Below are positions 8,206 to 16,990 of a DNA stretch of 40,454 bases, in pieces (positions within the stretch are counted from its first letter, which is position 1; every line of letters starts with the position of its first letter). The notes beneath the pieces are model-generated. The model searched no databases. It was not told the origin of the DNA and saw only the letters and a list, made by a program, of their open reading frames with translations. Both the position numbers and the translations under genes were made by a program. The stretch covers positions 1-40,454 of the forward strand of contig JBLGAC010000037.1 of assembly GCA_047610385.1 (NCBI GenBank), given 5' to 3'. The stretch comes from JBOCEF01 sp047610385 (lineage in GTDB: Bacteria; Pseudomonadota; Alphaproteobacteria; Rhodobacterales; Rhodobacteraceae).

Positions 8206-8862
8206 ATGGAATTGAAACGCGCCGACGCCATTGCAGAAGCCATTGAAGGGCTGATCTTCAGCGGGGAGTTCGCCAATGGCGACCGCCTCGATGAAATCCG
8301 TCTGGCCGAACGGTTTGGCGTCTCGCGCACCCCGGTGCGCGAAGCGTTCCAAAAGCTGGCCCTGTCAGGGCTAATCGAACAGATCCCCCGCCGAGGCGTG
8401 TTTGTGCGCCAGCCCGGCCCGGTCGAATTGATCGAGATGTTCGAAGTGATGGCTGAGATCGAAGCCATGTGCGGCCGCTTTGCCGCGCGGCGGATTTCAG
8501 ATGCCGCACTGGACCGGCTGCGGGCCGCCAACGCCGCCTGCGCCCGCGCCATTGAGGCCAGTGACGCCGACGCCTATTACACTGAAAATGAACGTTTTCA
8601 TCACATGGTCTACGCCCAGTCCGGCAACGGATTTCTGGAACATGAGGCCCTGCGCCTGCACCGCCGCCTGAAGCCGTTCCGCCGGATGCAGCTGCGTCTG
8701 CGCGGGCGCATGGCCCAGTCCATGGCGGAACATGAGGCGATCGTGCAGGCGCTGGCAGATGGCGACGCGGCCCGCGCCTCTGAAGCGCTGCAAAGCCATG
8801 TGGCGATCCAGGGCGAGAAATTTCACCACTTGATGGCAAGCCTCCGGCCCGCGGCGGAATAA
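8206..8862 (+). CDS. matR: GntR-family (FadR/FCD) regulator, MatR-like
   Basis: A 218-residue GntR regulator. The winged helix-turn-helix is at residues 1-70 (AERFGVSRTPVREAFQKLALSGLIEQ, ending in the wing RRGVFV), followed by an all-helical FCD ligand domain (ENERFHHMVYAQSGN contains metal or ligand residues). Start ATG 8206 (MELKRADAI) was chosen because family similarity begins there; the frame extends upstream to 8125 but crosses the operator. It is divergent from the TRAP/malonate operon, the arrangement of MatR in rhizobia, where malonate relieves repression. Malonate as effector is inferred from neighbours. An autoregulatory operator lies 37-56 bp upstream. Confidence 0.85.
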   Translation: MELKRADAIAEAIEGLIFSGEFANGDRLDEIRLAERFGVSRTPVREAFQKLALSGLIEQIPRRGVFVRQPGPVELIEMFEVMAEIEAMCGRFAARRISDAALDRLRAANAACARAIEASDADAYYTENERFHHMVYAQSGNGFLEHEALRLHRRLKPFRRMQLRLRGRMAQSMAEHEAIVQALADGDAARASEALQSHVAIQGEKFHHLMASLRPAAE

Positions 8863-8984
8863 CCCTCAGCAGCCAGCGCGCGCAATGCTGCCCAGATGCG
8901 CAGCCCATGGGCGATCGGGGACAGAGCCCTATCCTGCTTCGCACCCATCAGACGCGATGCCCATGGCGTGAAAATATCGCCCCT

Positions 8985-9426
8985 GAGGTGCCAACAGGCG
9001 GGCGGTCACATCGCCGTTGCGGCAATCAATCACCAGCGCAAAACGGCCCGGACGACGCGCGAAGGCCACCGCCTCAGGGCGCGTGGGCTGGGCGGCGGCA
9101 GGACCGGATCATTCAGATCGGCCTTGGGCAGCGCATCGCCAAAGGCTGCGGCCAACGGGCCGATCACATCGGTGCGCCCACCCGCCAGCCGCAGCGCCAG
9201 ATCGCGCAGCGAGACCTTCACATTGTGCAAATATCTGGCGGAGCGCCATGCCTCAGCCCACCGCGGGCGCGGTTTGTCGAAGGTTTCCAAGCGACGGCGA
9301 TGGCCACATCACACCCAAGGGCGCGGACCGGGCACAGCGTGTCCAACCCGGGCAGAACATGCCCATCGACCACGGATCCGATTGTGGCGGCGCGATCAAG
9401 GCAAACGCGAGGGCGATCAGGCGCAT
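8985..9426 (-). pseudogene. Imelysin-family protein remnant (second copy of relic set)
   Basis: ATG 9426 follows the DUF1111 stop by one base and gives a hydrophobic start (MRLIALAFALIAPP). The imelysin motif HVLPGLDTL appears only after a frame change near 9360, and a second frame change and large deletion lead to METFDKPRPRWAEAWRSAR and a helical C-terminal section (LHNVKVSLRDLALRLAGG) at 9290-9090. Intact imelysins are about 330-400 residues; only about 110 recognisable residues remain. Imelysin family proteins are iron-linked periplasmic or outer-membrane lipoproteins. Position after a DUF1111 relic matches the usual gene order, which strengthens the call. Confidence 0.75.
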
Positions 9427-9427
9427 G

Positions 9428-10153
9428 TCACAGGCTTTCCAGATAACGGATCAGGGCAGCGCGGTCGGTGGGCGGCATGGCGATCCCCACGTCTTTCATC
9501 GGCGCAGCCTTGCTGCCATGCCCTAAAATTGCCTCAAGCAAATTGCGCGCGCGCCGGTCATACAGCAGCGGATCGGTGCGGGGCCAGACCAGCGAAAAGC
9601 GTTGCGCCGGTTGGTCCACCAGCCGCTGAGCCACAAATTTGGCGGTGTGACAGGCGGTGCAGCGGGCCTAGTGAAACATCTGTTTGCCGCGCAACAAGGT
9701 TGGATCAGCGATGTCCCAGCGCGCGGGAACACCAAGATTGCGCGCGTAAACGGTGACCGGGTCCACCCCCTCGGCTAAGTTTTCGGGCTCGATGCCATGG
9801 GCCGCGGCCAGGCAATCGGGCTGGCCATCGCCCGCCTGCGCCGGGACCAGCGGGCTGGATATGCCGATATCCTCGGCGCCCGATTGATGCCCGATCATCT
9901 GCGGCGTCATGTGGGGGGCGTCGATTTCGGCCAAATAAGCCTCAACCGCCGTCATCACGGCAGTGCCGGGCGCGGGCACGGACACCCGCAGGACCATCAA
10001 CACCGCGTTGTCGGCCCCCGGTTTGGGTGGATGCCCGCGCCCATCCTTCAGGTGGCACCACTGGCAACACTGGGCATTGTAAGGCGGCCCCAGCTTGTCA
10101 GAGGTCAGCGTGGAGGACGGTGCCGCAGCGGCAAGAAACAGGATCGTCTTCAT
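9428..10153 (-). pseudogene. DUF1111 di-haem (thiol oxidoreductase-like) protein remnant
   Basis: From ATG 10153 the frame gives a short signal-like start, then a haem-binding CQWCH in the context CQWCHLKDGRGHPP, GIEPENLAEGVDPVTVYARNL, and LLRGKQMFH. A TAG stop at 9670-9668 interrupts it; the same frame resumes with a second haem motif CTACH, LVWPRTDPLLYD, and ARNLLEAILGHG to a TGA at 9430-9428. Relative to DUF1111 proteins (about 450-500 residues) several internal segments are missing, for example between PLLYD and RRARNLLEAI. The family is a periplasmic cytochrome-like protein found beside imelysins. Confidence 0.8.
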
Positions 10154-10216
10154 GATCGGTAAATCTGGCTGGCGGCTGCGAGGGCAGGTCACCGCCACAG
10201 CCACCAGCCGGATGGT

Positions 10217-10571
10217 TCACCGGAAAACCGCCCCGGGATTGTCGACGCTGTCAGACCCCTCGAACGCAATGCTGTTGAGGCCAAGCGCCGTCACCATCCG
10301 TTCAATGGTGCGGGTCTGGGCGATCAGGCCATCGACACCGGCCAAGCGTTCACGCGCCCTTCCCGGTCATCCACAATCGGGTTGCCGAAGCGATATGCCT
10401 CAGTCTGCTGAGAGAGCACGCCGGCTGCAGTCGCTGTGCCGCGACAAGCCCGTCGCCATACCCGGCAACGGGCCTGTCAGCATAGGTCGACAGCACCGCG
10501 GTGCTGCCTTGCGCCAACGCCCCCACGCCGGGTGCCATGTCGGCGCGCATCAGCAAAATCGCGATCAGCAT
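10217..10571 (-). pseudogene. Imelysin-family protein remnant (first copy of relic set)
   Basis: The gene begins 18 bp after the TAXI permease stop with ATG 10571, an SD-like GAGGA, a signal peptide and TAVLSTYADRPVAGYGDGLV. After a deletion and frame change comes the imelysin core QQTEAYRFGNPIVDDREGRVNAWP, then a TGA. In another frame the true C-terminus GLIAQTRTIERMVTALGLNS and EGSDSVDNPGAVFR ends at 10217. About 300 residues in the middle are gone. This is a decayed first imelysin of an imelysin-DUF1111-imelysin set. Confidence 0.8.
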
Positions 10572-10589
10572 CGCGTCCTCACGGTCGCC

Positions 10590-12392
10590 TCACAGCAAAA
10601 GCCCCGATGCGCACGCCGCGGTCCCGGCGCATATCAGCCCCAGACGCCCCCAGATGCCCCGCGCACCGATCAGCCCGTGCGAGATCAACGTCAGCCCCAC
10701 CGCCACCCGCGCAAACGCGAACAGCGCTGCGCCCGGCGTGTCGAACAGCGCCAAAAGCGCGGGGTTGGCGATCATCGCCAGCGGGATGATGTATAGCCCC
10801 ACGCCCAGCGCCATGGCGGTCAGCGCCACCTTCAGCCAGTTTTCCCCGATCATGCCCGCGGCGATGAACACCGCACCGCACACCGGCGGCGTGATGGTCG
10901 ACAGCAGCGCGAACCAGAACACGAACAGATGCGCCTGCAACGGTGCCAGCCCCAATTGCGTCAGCGCAGGCCCTGCGACGGACACGCAGATGACATAAGC
11001 GGCGGTGGTCGGCACCTCCATCCCCAGCACCAGACATGCCAGCGCGGTCAACAGCAGCGATGGCCACAACAACCCGCCCGACCCTTCGAGGATCAGGGAC
11101 GTGATCTTCACCCCCAGCCCGGTGATCGACAGCACCCCGATCACGATCGAGGCGCACAGGATGATCGACGCGATCATCGACACCTGCCGCGCCGCATTCA
11201 CCACGGCACCCGCCAGCCGCGCCGCGATCTGCGCGGGGATCACCTGAAGCCGCCCGTTGATCAGCAGCAGCGCCGCCCCCGCCATGATCGCCAGCGCGGC
11301 GGCATATTCAGGCGTCACGCCCAGCCCGAACATGCCCCATAGCAGCACCGAAAACGGCACCAGAAAAAACAGCGAGGTCACGATCACATCACGCATCGCG
11401 GGGCGGTCCGCCTCAGCGATGCCCTTCAGATCATAGCGCCGGGCGTAAGCGTCGATCCCCACCCAAACCGCCAGAAAGTAAAGGATCGCAGGCAGCATCG
11501 CCGCCCCCATGATCTGGGTGTAGGGGGTCCCCGTCAGCTCAACCATCACGAAGGCACCTGCGCCCATCAAAGGCGGCATGATCTGCCCGCCCGATGACGC
11601 CACTGCCTCCACCGCCGCGGCCAGCCGCTTGGGATAGCCCAGCCGCGTCATGGCAGGCAGCGTGATCGCGCCGGTGCTGGCCACATTGGCCGAAGCAGAC
11701 CCCGATATCGACCCGAACAGCGCCGAGGATATCACCGAAACCTTTGCCGCCCCGCCCTTCAGCCGCCCCGCCGCAGCGGCGGCGACGTTCATGAAGCCCT
11801 GCCCTGCCTCGCCCGCGTTCAGCACTGCGCCAAAGATCACGAACACCGCGACCACCGACACCGACACCCCGGTCAGCCCGCCCCATATCCCGCCTTCAGC
11901 GATGGTGAGGGTGCCGAGGAAGCTTTCCAGCGGCGTGCCCGAATGCCCGAATTGTCCGGGGATGTATTGCCCCCAAAGCCCATAGGCCAGCGCCAACCCC
12001 GCCACGATCGGCAAGGGCCAGCCGATGGCGCGGCGCGCGGCCTCCAGCACCACCATCAACAACGTGGCGGCGACGGCGACCTGAAAGTCCCCCTCCAGAA
12101 ACCCGTACTGGTCGGAGAGCCGCGCGCTGTGCCATGCGATCCACAATGCAGCTGCCACCCCAACCGTGGCCAGCGCGGCGCCGGTGATTGCCTGCGCCCG
12201 CCCCCGCGCCGCAAGCACAAAGATGAACGGCAGCGCGAATGCCATGTGCAAAGGCCGCGCGATCAGGTTCGGCACAAGGCCCGAAAAGATCAGCGACAGG
12301 TGAAAGCCGACCAGCGCGGCCGCAAGCGCGATCCAAAACGCGCGGCCCGCGAGGCTGTTGGGAAGCATATCCATGGGTTGGGGTCTTTTCAT
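10590..12392 (-). CDS. TRAP transporter fused permease (TAXI type)
   Basis: A 600-residue membrane protein in which the small and large TRAP permeases are fused, as usual for TAXI systems. Four N-terminal helices (residues about 15-115) precede a DctM-like domain. Marks are SSALFGSISGSASANVASTG, AVEAVASSGGQIMPPLMGAGAF, and ALACLVLGMEVPTTAAYVICVSVAGPAL. It is transcribed after the TAXI binding-protein gene, from which it is separated by 59 bp holding a strong hairpin. TAXI systems import mainly dicarboxylates and glutamate-like compounds; the substrate here is unknown. The start is ATG 12392 with a GGGGCGAG SD; ATG 12374 (MDMLPNS) is possible. Confidence 0.92.
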   Translation of the reverse strand: MKRPQPMDMLPNSLAGRAFWIALAAALVGFHLSLIFSGLVPNLIARPLHMAFALPFIFVLAARGRAQAITGAALATVGVAAALWIAWHSARLSDQYGFLEGDFQVAVAATLLMVVLEAARRAIGWPLPIVAGLALAYGLWGQYIPGQFGHSGTPLESFLGTLTIAEGGIWGGLTGVSVSVVAVFVIFGAVLNAGEAGQGFMNVAAAAAGRLKGGAAKVSVISSALFGSISGSASANVASTGAITLPAMTRLGYPKRLAAAVEAVASSGGQIMPPLMGAGAFVMVELTGTPYTQIMGAAMLPAILYFLAVWVGIDAYARRYDLKGIAEADRPAMRDVIVTSLFFLVPFSVLLWGMFGLGVTPEYAAALAIMAGAALLLINGRLQVIPAQIAARLAGAVVNAARQVSMIASIILCASIVIGVLSITGLGVKITSLILEGSGGLLWPSLLLTALACLVLGMEVPTTAAYVICVSVAGPALTQLGLAPLQAHLFVFWFALLSTITPPVCGAVFIAAGMIGENWLKVALTAMALGVGLYIIPLAMIANPALLALFDTPGAALFAFARVAVGLTLISHGLIGARGIWGRLGLICAGTAACASGLLL

Positions 12393-12402
12393 CTCGCCCC
12401 TT

Positions 12403-12447
12403 AAAAAAAGGGGGGCGGCATCGGGGGGGCGCGCACGCCCCCCCGAT
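12403..12447 (-). terminator. Strong hairpin with T-run between TAXI binding protein and permease
   Basis: A perfect 12-bp stem (12420-12431 with 36-47) has loop CGCA. On the minus strand it is followed by GCCGCCCCCC and then seven T. The T-run is displaced by 10 nt from the stem, so it may act as a partial terminator or attenuator that keeps permease expression below that of the binding protein. Confidence 0.65.
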
Positions 12448-12451
12448 CAGA

Positions 12452-13408
12452 TCACTTCTGCGCGTCGGTCAGCGTGAAACCGGCCTCGGTGTAATACCGC
12501 ACGGCGCCGGGATGGATCTTGCCAGCGATGGTGCCCATCAGGCCCGCGTCCACACCGCCCCACCAGCGCGAGGTCTCGGCCATTTTCGCCTTCATCTCCC
12601 AATAGGTTTTCGTCAGCGCATAGGCGGCGTCGTCAGACATCGCCGTGGTGGTGTAGGCGACGACCGGCAGGGACGTGGTTTCAATCGCCGTGTCCTGCCC
12701 GGCATAGGTGCCCGCGGGGATGGTCAGGGCGGACCGCTTGGTCGCCGCCACCTGATCCACGCTCAGCGAAATGACCGTGACGGGGGTGGAGGCCGCGGCC
12801 TCGATCACGTTGGGCGCGGGCCAGGACCCGGCGGTCACAAAGCCGTCGATCTGGCCGTTCTTCAGCGCCGCGACCGCGTTCGACAGTTCCGCGTCCGCGA
12901 TGGTGACCTTGCCCTCAAGCCCGAACAGCGTGAGGTATTTTGCGCCCTCTTTTGCGCCAAAGGACCCTTTGCCCAGCAAGATGGTCTTGCCTTCGATCCC
13001 CGCCATGTCGGTCGCGCCGCTGGCCTTGGACATCACGAAATGCATGGTCAGCGACGGGATCGGGAACAGCGCGCGGATGTCATCGAATTTGGGGCTGCCC
13101 TTGCCTTCAAACATCGCCTTGCCGCCCTGCGCCAACGAGACCAGCGCCGGGGGCGTGGTGAAGACGTAATCGCCGCCGCGCGCGCGCACCTCCATCACGT
13201 TCTGGACCGAGCCTTGGCTTTCCTCAACGGTCACGATCACGTCGCCATTTGTGCCGGTCTTCATGGCCTCAGAAATCTCGACGGCCATCTGGTAATAAGA
13301 CGACCCGGTTTTGGCCGATTTATAGGTGATGCGTGTCTCGGCCGACGCCGCGGTGGCGCCAGAGATGAGCGCAAGCGCGATGCCTGCGGTCTTGAAAACG
13401 GATGTCAT
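12452..13408 (-). CDS. TAXI-family TRAP solute-binding protein
   Basis: A 318-residue periplasmic binding protein of the TAXI/NMT1 type. A signal peptide covers about residues 1-23 (ending ASAE), and the mature part starts TRITYKSAKTGSSYYQMA, the region that in this family shows the GxxxGxYY-like motif. Further TAXI features are a QGSVQNV segment and a late FVTAGSWPAPNVIEAA. SD GGAAGGA precedes ATG 13408. It is the first gene of a two-gene operon with the fused permease and is divergent from nirK, sharing a 261-bp promoter region. No evidence links it to denitrification apart from position. Confidence 0.9.
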   Translation of the reverse strand: MTSVFKTAGIALALISGATAASAETRITYKSAKTGSSYYQMAVEISEAMKTGTNGDVIVTVEESQGSVQNVMEVRARGGDYVFTTPPALVSLAQGGKAMFEGKGSPKFDDIRALFPIPSLTMHFVMSKASGATDMAGIEGKTILLGKGSFGAKEGAKYLTLFGLEGKVTIADAELSNAVAALKNGQIDGFVTAGSWPAPNVIEAAASTPVTVISLSVDQVAATKRSALTIPAGTYAGQDTAIETTSLPVVAYTTTAMSDDAAYALTKTYWEMKAKMAETSRWWGGVDAGLMGTIAGKIHPGAVRYYTEAGFTLTDAQK

Positions 13409-13583
13409 GGGGCGTCCTTCCCTGATGGATCATTGCTCCGGCGCGTGCGCGGTGCGCGCGGCGGCACCGGTTCGCTCCGGCTTGGACCGCATAGGACGGC
13501 GCGGGAGGGGCGGCGTCAACCTGCCCCCGGCCTGTGCCCGGTTGGCGGGCTGGGCCAAAATTCCCGGTCAGGCGTCTTGAACA

Positions 13584-13625
13584 TTGCGCTGGCGCAACAT
13601 CGGGGCGCGCCAGTGGGGCTAGGTC
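13584..13625 (+). promoter_or_regulatory. nirK promoter with NnrR box
   Basis: TTGCGCTGGCGCAA (13584-13597) is a perfect match to the NnrR-type site TTGCG-N4-CGCAA. TAGGTC at 13620-13625 begins 29.5 bp from the box centre, so the box would sit near -41.5, the class II activator position. The expected start is near 13632, 38 bp before the nirK ATG. Confidence 0.8.
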
Positions 13626-13669
13626 TTTGCGTGCAGTCACGCGCCGCACGCTTTTGGAAGGATAGACCC

Positions 13670-14836
13670 ATGATCAGCCGCAAAATCAGCCGCAGAGCCG
13701 CCCTGATGGGCGCCGCAGGCATCGCCGCCGCCGCCCCCCTGCTGACCCGGACCGCCGCCGCCTCTGAGGAGATCATGGACACCTCGATGGCCGCGCCCGC
13801 GGATCTGTCAAAGCTGCAGCACATCAAGCACAAGCTGGTGCGCCCGCCCTTCGTGCATCCGCATGAACAGACCGCCCCCGCCGCGCCGCGCGTGGTCCAG
13901 TTTGAAATGAAGATCGTTGAAAAGGAAATGCAGGTCGCCGAAGACGCGTATCTGCAGGCGATGACCTTCAACGGATCCGTGCCCGGCCCGATGATGGTGG
14001 TGCACGAGGGCGATTATGTTGAGCTGACGCTGTTCAACGACGCCGACAACCTGTTGCAGCACAACATCGATTTTCATGCCGCCACTGGCGCGCTGGGCGG
14101 CGGGTCGCTGACGCTGGTCAATCCCGGCGAAAAGACCGTGCTGCGCTTTAAGGCCACGCGCCCTGGTGCCTTTGTCTATCACTGCGCGCCGGGCGGCCCG
14201 ATGATCCCGTGGCACGTCGTGTCCGGCATGTCAGGCTGCATCCTGGTGCTGCCGCGCGACGGTCTGAAAGACCATAACGGCAAGTCGGTCACCTATGATC
14301 GCATGTATTATATTGGGGAGAACGACTTTTACATCCCCAAGGATGACAACGGCGACTACAAGCGATTTGAAGACGCCGCCGACAGCTATTCTGACACTTT
14401 GAAGATCATGAACGGCCTGATCCCGACCCATGTGGTGTTCAACGGCCGGGTCGGTGCCCTGACTGGCGACAATGCGCTGCGTGCGAACCAGGGGGAAAAG
14501 GTGCTGTTCGTCCATTCCCAAGCCAACCGCGACACCCGCCCCCATCTGATCGGCGGCCATGGCGATCTGGTGTGGGAATTGGGCAAATTCAACAACGCGC
14601 CCGACCGCGATCTGGAAACCTGGTTCATCCGCGGCGGGTCCGCGGGGGTCATGCTCTATGAATTCCTGCAACCCGGCGTCTACGCCTATGTGAACCACAA
14701 CCTCATTGAGGCGGTGAACCTTGGCGCCACGGCCCATGTGCTGGTGGAGGGGGACTGGAACAACGACCTGATGGAACAGGTGGTCGCCCCAACGGAATAC
14801 AACGTCGCCCACGAAGGCAAGACCGCGCTGCCCTGA
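13670..14836 (+). CDS. nirK: Copper nitrite reductase NirK
   Basis: Periplasmic two-domain cupredoxin enzyme reducing nitrite to NO. It has 388 residues with a Tat-like signal (SRRAALMG near residues 7-14, then an alanine-rich h-region to about 31). Type 1 copper ligands are visible as H131, C172, H182 and M187; type 2 ligands as H136, H171 and a histidine in HLIGGHGD (about 292-299). Catalytic Asp134 (HNIDFH) and His254 (THVVFNG) are present. SD GGAAGGA (13656-13662) fits ATG 13670; the open frame upstream is shadow of the divergent TAXI gene. It is preceded by an NnrR box and followed by a strong terminator, then nirV. Pseudoazurin nearby is the likely electron donor. Confidence 0.97.
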   Translation: MISRKISRRAALMGAAGIAAAAPLLTRTAAASEEIMDTSMAAPADLSKLQHIKHKLVRPPFVHPHEQTAPAAPRVVQFEMKIVEKEMQVAEDAYLQAMTFNGSVPGPMMVVHEGDYVELTLFNDADNLLQHNIDFHAATGALGGGSLTLVNPGEKTVLRFKATRPGAFVYHCAPGGPMIPWHVVSGMSGCILVLPRDGLKDHNGKSVTYDRMYYIGENDFYIPKDDNGDYKRFEDAADSYSDTLKIMNGLIPTHVVFNGRVGALTGDNALRANQGEKVLFVHSQANRDTRPHLIGGHGDLVWELGKFNNAPDRDLETWFIRGGSAGVMLYEFLQPGVYAYVNHNLIEAVNLGATAHVLVEGDWNNDLMEQVVAPTEYNVAHEGKTALP

Positions 14837-14862
14837 TCCTTAGCCGCGTCTTTGATTGCAAC

Positions 14863-14894
14863 AAGGGGGCGGCCGCGCGTGCGGCCGCCCCCTT
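14863..14894 (+). terminator. Rho-independent terminator after nirK
   Basis: A perfect 14-bp GC-rich stem (14863-14876 with 14881-14894) with a four-base loop GCGT, followed by TGGCTTTTGC. It lies between nirK and nirV, so nirV transcription would need read-through or a separate promoter. Confidence 0.8.
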
Positions 14895-14921
14895 TGGCTT
14901 TTGCGCAAAAGGGCATGACGG

Positions 14922-15722
14922 ATGAAACCACTTTATCTTTTGGGGGCCGCGCTTGTCGCCGGGGCGGCCTTTGTGGGCTGGCGCGCGGCCACCACGCCCG
15001 CGTCCCCCGATCTGCCAGCGACGGTGCGCATTCCCGCAGGCCCCTATGTCTACCGCGCGGCAGGCGAATTCCGGGTGCAGGGCAAATCTGTGGACCCGCC
15101 GCTGGAACGGCGCATGGCGGACGCCCCGCTGATCATCATGAAATACCCGGTGGGGCTGGCTGAATATGCGGCCTGCGTGGCGGGCGGCGCGTGTCTGCCG
15201 ACCGTGGCGGACGGCACGCAGAACCTGCCCCAGACGCAGGTCAGCTGGCATGACGCGACCGCCTATGCGCGCTGGTTTTCCCGCCAGACGAGCATGCGCT
15301 GGCGCCTGCCGTCCGACGCAGAATGGCAGCGCGCGGCGGCGGAGCGGTTCGTGGACGACGCCGTCGGCATGGGTGCCAGTGTTGACCCCGCGGCCCGCTG
15401 GCTGGCCGAATATGGCCGCAGTATCGCCACCCGCGGCCAGCCCGATCTGGGGCTGCGCGAACGCGGCTCGTTTGGGGAGAATTCATACGGCGTCGCAGAC
15501 ATGTCCGGCAATGTCTGGGAATGGACCGATGGCTGCTTGACCAACGCCAAGCTAGACGCAGACGGCGCGGTGCTGGAGGCGTCGCATTTCTGCGGCGCCC
15601 GCATTGCTGAGGGGCGCCACCGCGCGGTGGTGATCGATTTTGTGCGCGACGCGCGCTCAGGCGGCTGCGCGGCGGGGCTGCCGCCTGATCATCTGGGGTT
15701 CCGGCTGGTGCGGGACCGCTAA
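14922..15722 (+). CDS. nirV: NirV, formylglycine-generating-enzyme-like protein
   Basis: A 266-residue protein with one N-terminal membrane anchor (residues 4-22) and a SUMF1/FGE-sulfatase domain facing the periplasm. Family segments are FRVQGKSVDPP, VSWHDATAYARWFSRQTSMRWRLPSDAEWQRAA, GVADMSGNVWEWTDGC and LGFRLVRDR at the C-terminus. NirV is commonly found directly after nirK and its function is not settled; an auxiliary role in nitrite reductase maturation or denitrification has been proposed. Start ATG 14922 lies 27 bp after the nirK terminator stem. Confidence 0.9.
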   Translation: MKPLYLLGAALVAGAAFVGWRAATTPASPDLPATVRIPAGPYVYRAAGEFRVQGKSVDPPLERRMADAPLIIMKYPVGLAEYAACVAGGACLPTVADGTQNLPQTQVSWHDATAYARWFSRQTSMRWRLPSDAEWQRAAAERFVDDAVGMGASVDPAARWLAEYGRSIATRGQPDLGLRERGSFGENSYGVADMSGNVWEWTDGCLTNAKLDADGAVLEASHFCGARIAEGRHRAVVIDFVRDARSGGCAAGLPPDHLGFRLVRDR

Positions 15723-15733
15723 GGCCCCGCGCC

Positions 15734-16903
15734 TCAGGGGTTGGCGCGCCGGGCCGAGGCGCTGGGCGCGATCAAAGCCGGGCCAAGCCTGATCGCGAAG
15801 ATCGCGAACCCCAGCGTCCACAGCCCGGCGGCCACCCACAGCCCCTGCCCCGCCATCAGCGCCCGCGCGGGTGCCGCAAGCGCGATGCACGCGAAGGCCA
15901 CGCTCAGCCATGGTCCGGCCTGCAATGCCTGGCCGGTATGGCCCAATGACGCGCGCATCATCACCGCTGCGGTCATGCCCCCGCCCCCCCCGATGCCCAG
16001 CAGATGAAACCCGGCAGCAGGCGCGGCATATCCCAGCGCCGCCGCTCCGCTGGCCCCCAGCCCCAGCGGCAGGAACGCATAGGACACGTGCAGCATCGCC
16101 AGCAGCGGCGACCGCCAGCCCCGCACCCCGCACCAGCGCGCCAGCCGCGCCGCATGCATGCCCGCGGCAAGGATCAGCACCACGCCGGTCGCCGTGCCAT
16201 CGGGGCGCGCGGTCCACAGGCCCAGCGCCAATGCCCCGACAGCCAGGCACAGCGCGTCATAGCGGTTGAACGGGGTTGGCAGCGGCCCTGGCCCCCGCTT
16301 GGCCAGCCAATTGCGCGTGAAGCTGGGGATGACCCGCCCGCCGATCAGCATGATCAGGACCAAGATTGCTGAGATCCCCAGCCGCCGGGACCAATCAGCG
16401 CCGCCGCTTGCCATTGCCTCAAGGTGAAACGCGGCGTTGGCGAGCGCGAACACCAGCACCGGGACCACGACCATAAGGTTGCGCCAATTGCGGCCGGCCA
16501 CGATCTCTCGCACGATCATCGCGCAAATCGCGGCGGGAAACGCCATGTCGATCGCCATCACCCACGGCGCCGACACCCCGAACACGCCCCCGACCGCCAG
16601 CCTGCCAGTCAACCACAAAGCGGGCAGCACCGCCAACGGCACCCCGCGCGCGGGCATCCGTCCGGTCCAGTTCGGGATGGCGGTGAATAAAAAGCCCGCG
16701 ATCACCGCCCCGGCATAGCCGAACAGCATTTCATGCACATGCCAGTCCACGGGCGCAAAGGGGCCAGCCAGCGTGACCTGCCCGATCTGAACCAGCATCC
16801 ACAGCGGGATGACCAGCGCAGCGAACAGGACCGCCGACAAAAAGAAGGGTCTGAGCCCGAGGCTGAGAAATGCGGGGATGGAAGCGTCGGTCTTGGCAGC
16901 CAT
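15734..16903 (-). CDS. nnrS: NnrS family haem-copper membrane protein
   Basis: A 389-residue, about 12-helix inner-membrane protein of the NnrS family, linked to denitrification and to relief of NO stress. Seen are PFAPVDWHVHEMLFGYAGAV with conserved histidines near residues 52-60, GFLFTAIPNWTGRMP near 70-85, and LLGIGGGGGMTAAVMMRASLGHTG near 305-328. Convergent with nirV (11 bp apart) and downstream of the pseudoazurin gene on the same strand, but separated from it by a terminator. No NnrR box is seen in the 87-bp gap before its ATG, so its expression may depend on read-through. Confidence 0.93.
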   Translation of the reverse strand: MAAKTDASIPAFLSLGLRPFFLSAVLFAALVIPLWMLVQIGQVTLAGPFAPVDWHVHEMLFGYAGAVIAGFLFTAIPNWTGRMPARGVPLAVLPALWLTGRLAVGGVFGVSAPWVMAIDMAFPAAICAMIVREIVAGRNWRNLMVVVPVLVFALANAAFHLEAMASGGADWSRRLGISAILVLIMLIGGRVIPSFTRNWLAKRGPGPLPTPFNRYDALCLAVGALALGLWTARPDGTATGVVLILAAGMHAARLARWCGVRGWRSPLLAMLHVSYAFLPLGLGASGAAALGYAAPAAGFHLLGIGGGGGMTAAVMMRASLGHTGQALQAGPWLSVAFACIALAAPARALMAGQGLWVAAGLWTLGFAIFAIRLGPALIAPSASARRANP

Positions 16904-16935
16904 GGCAGGGACCTTTCGGGCAGGACGGGAACGCG

Positions 16936-16966
16936 AAAGGGCGGCGGCGCACCTGCGCCGCCGCCC
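16936..16966 (-). terminator. Terminator after pseudoazurin gene
   Basis: A perfect 13-bp GC stem (16939-16951 with 54-66) with a 2-base apparent loop is followed on the minus strand by TTTCGCG. The T-run is short. It lies between the pseudoazurin stop and the nnrS start and may act as a partial terminator. Confidence 0.65.
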
Positions 16967-16990
16967 CTGATCACTGCGCAGCGGCGCAGG

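Noticed and set aside
8896..9756. Open frame of 286 codons on the plus strand over the imelysin/DUF1111 relics
   Set aside because: Its product is low-complexity and unrecognised, while the opposite strand carries recognisable family motifs in order.
12239..13669. Very long upstream extension of the nirK frame
   Set aside because: It crosses the divergent TAXI gene and the NnrR box and promoter. The Tat-like signal begins at ATG 13670 with a good SD.
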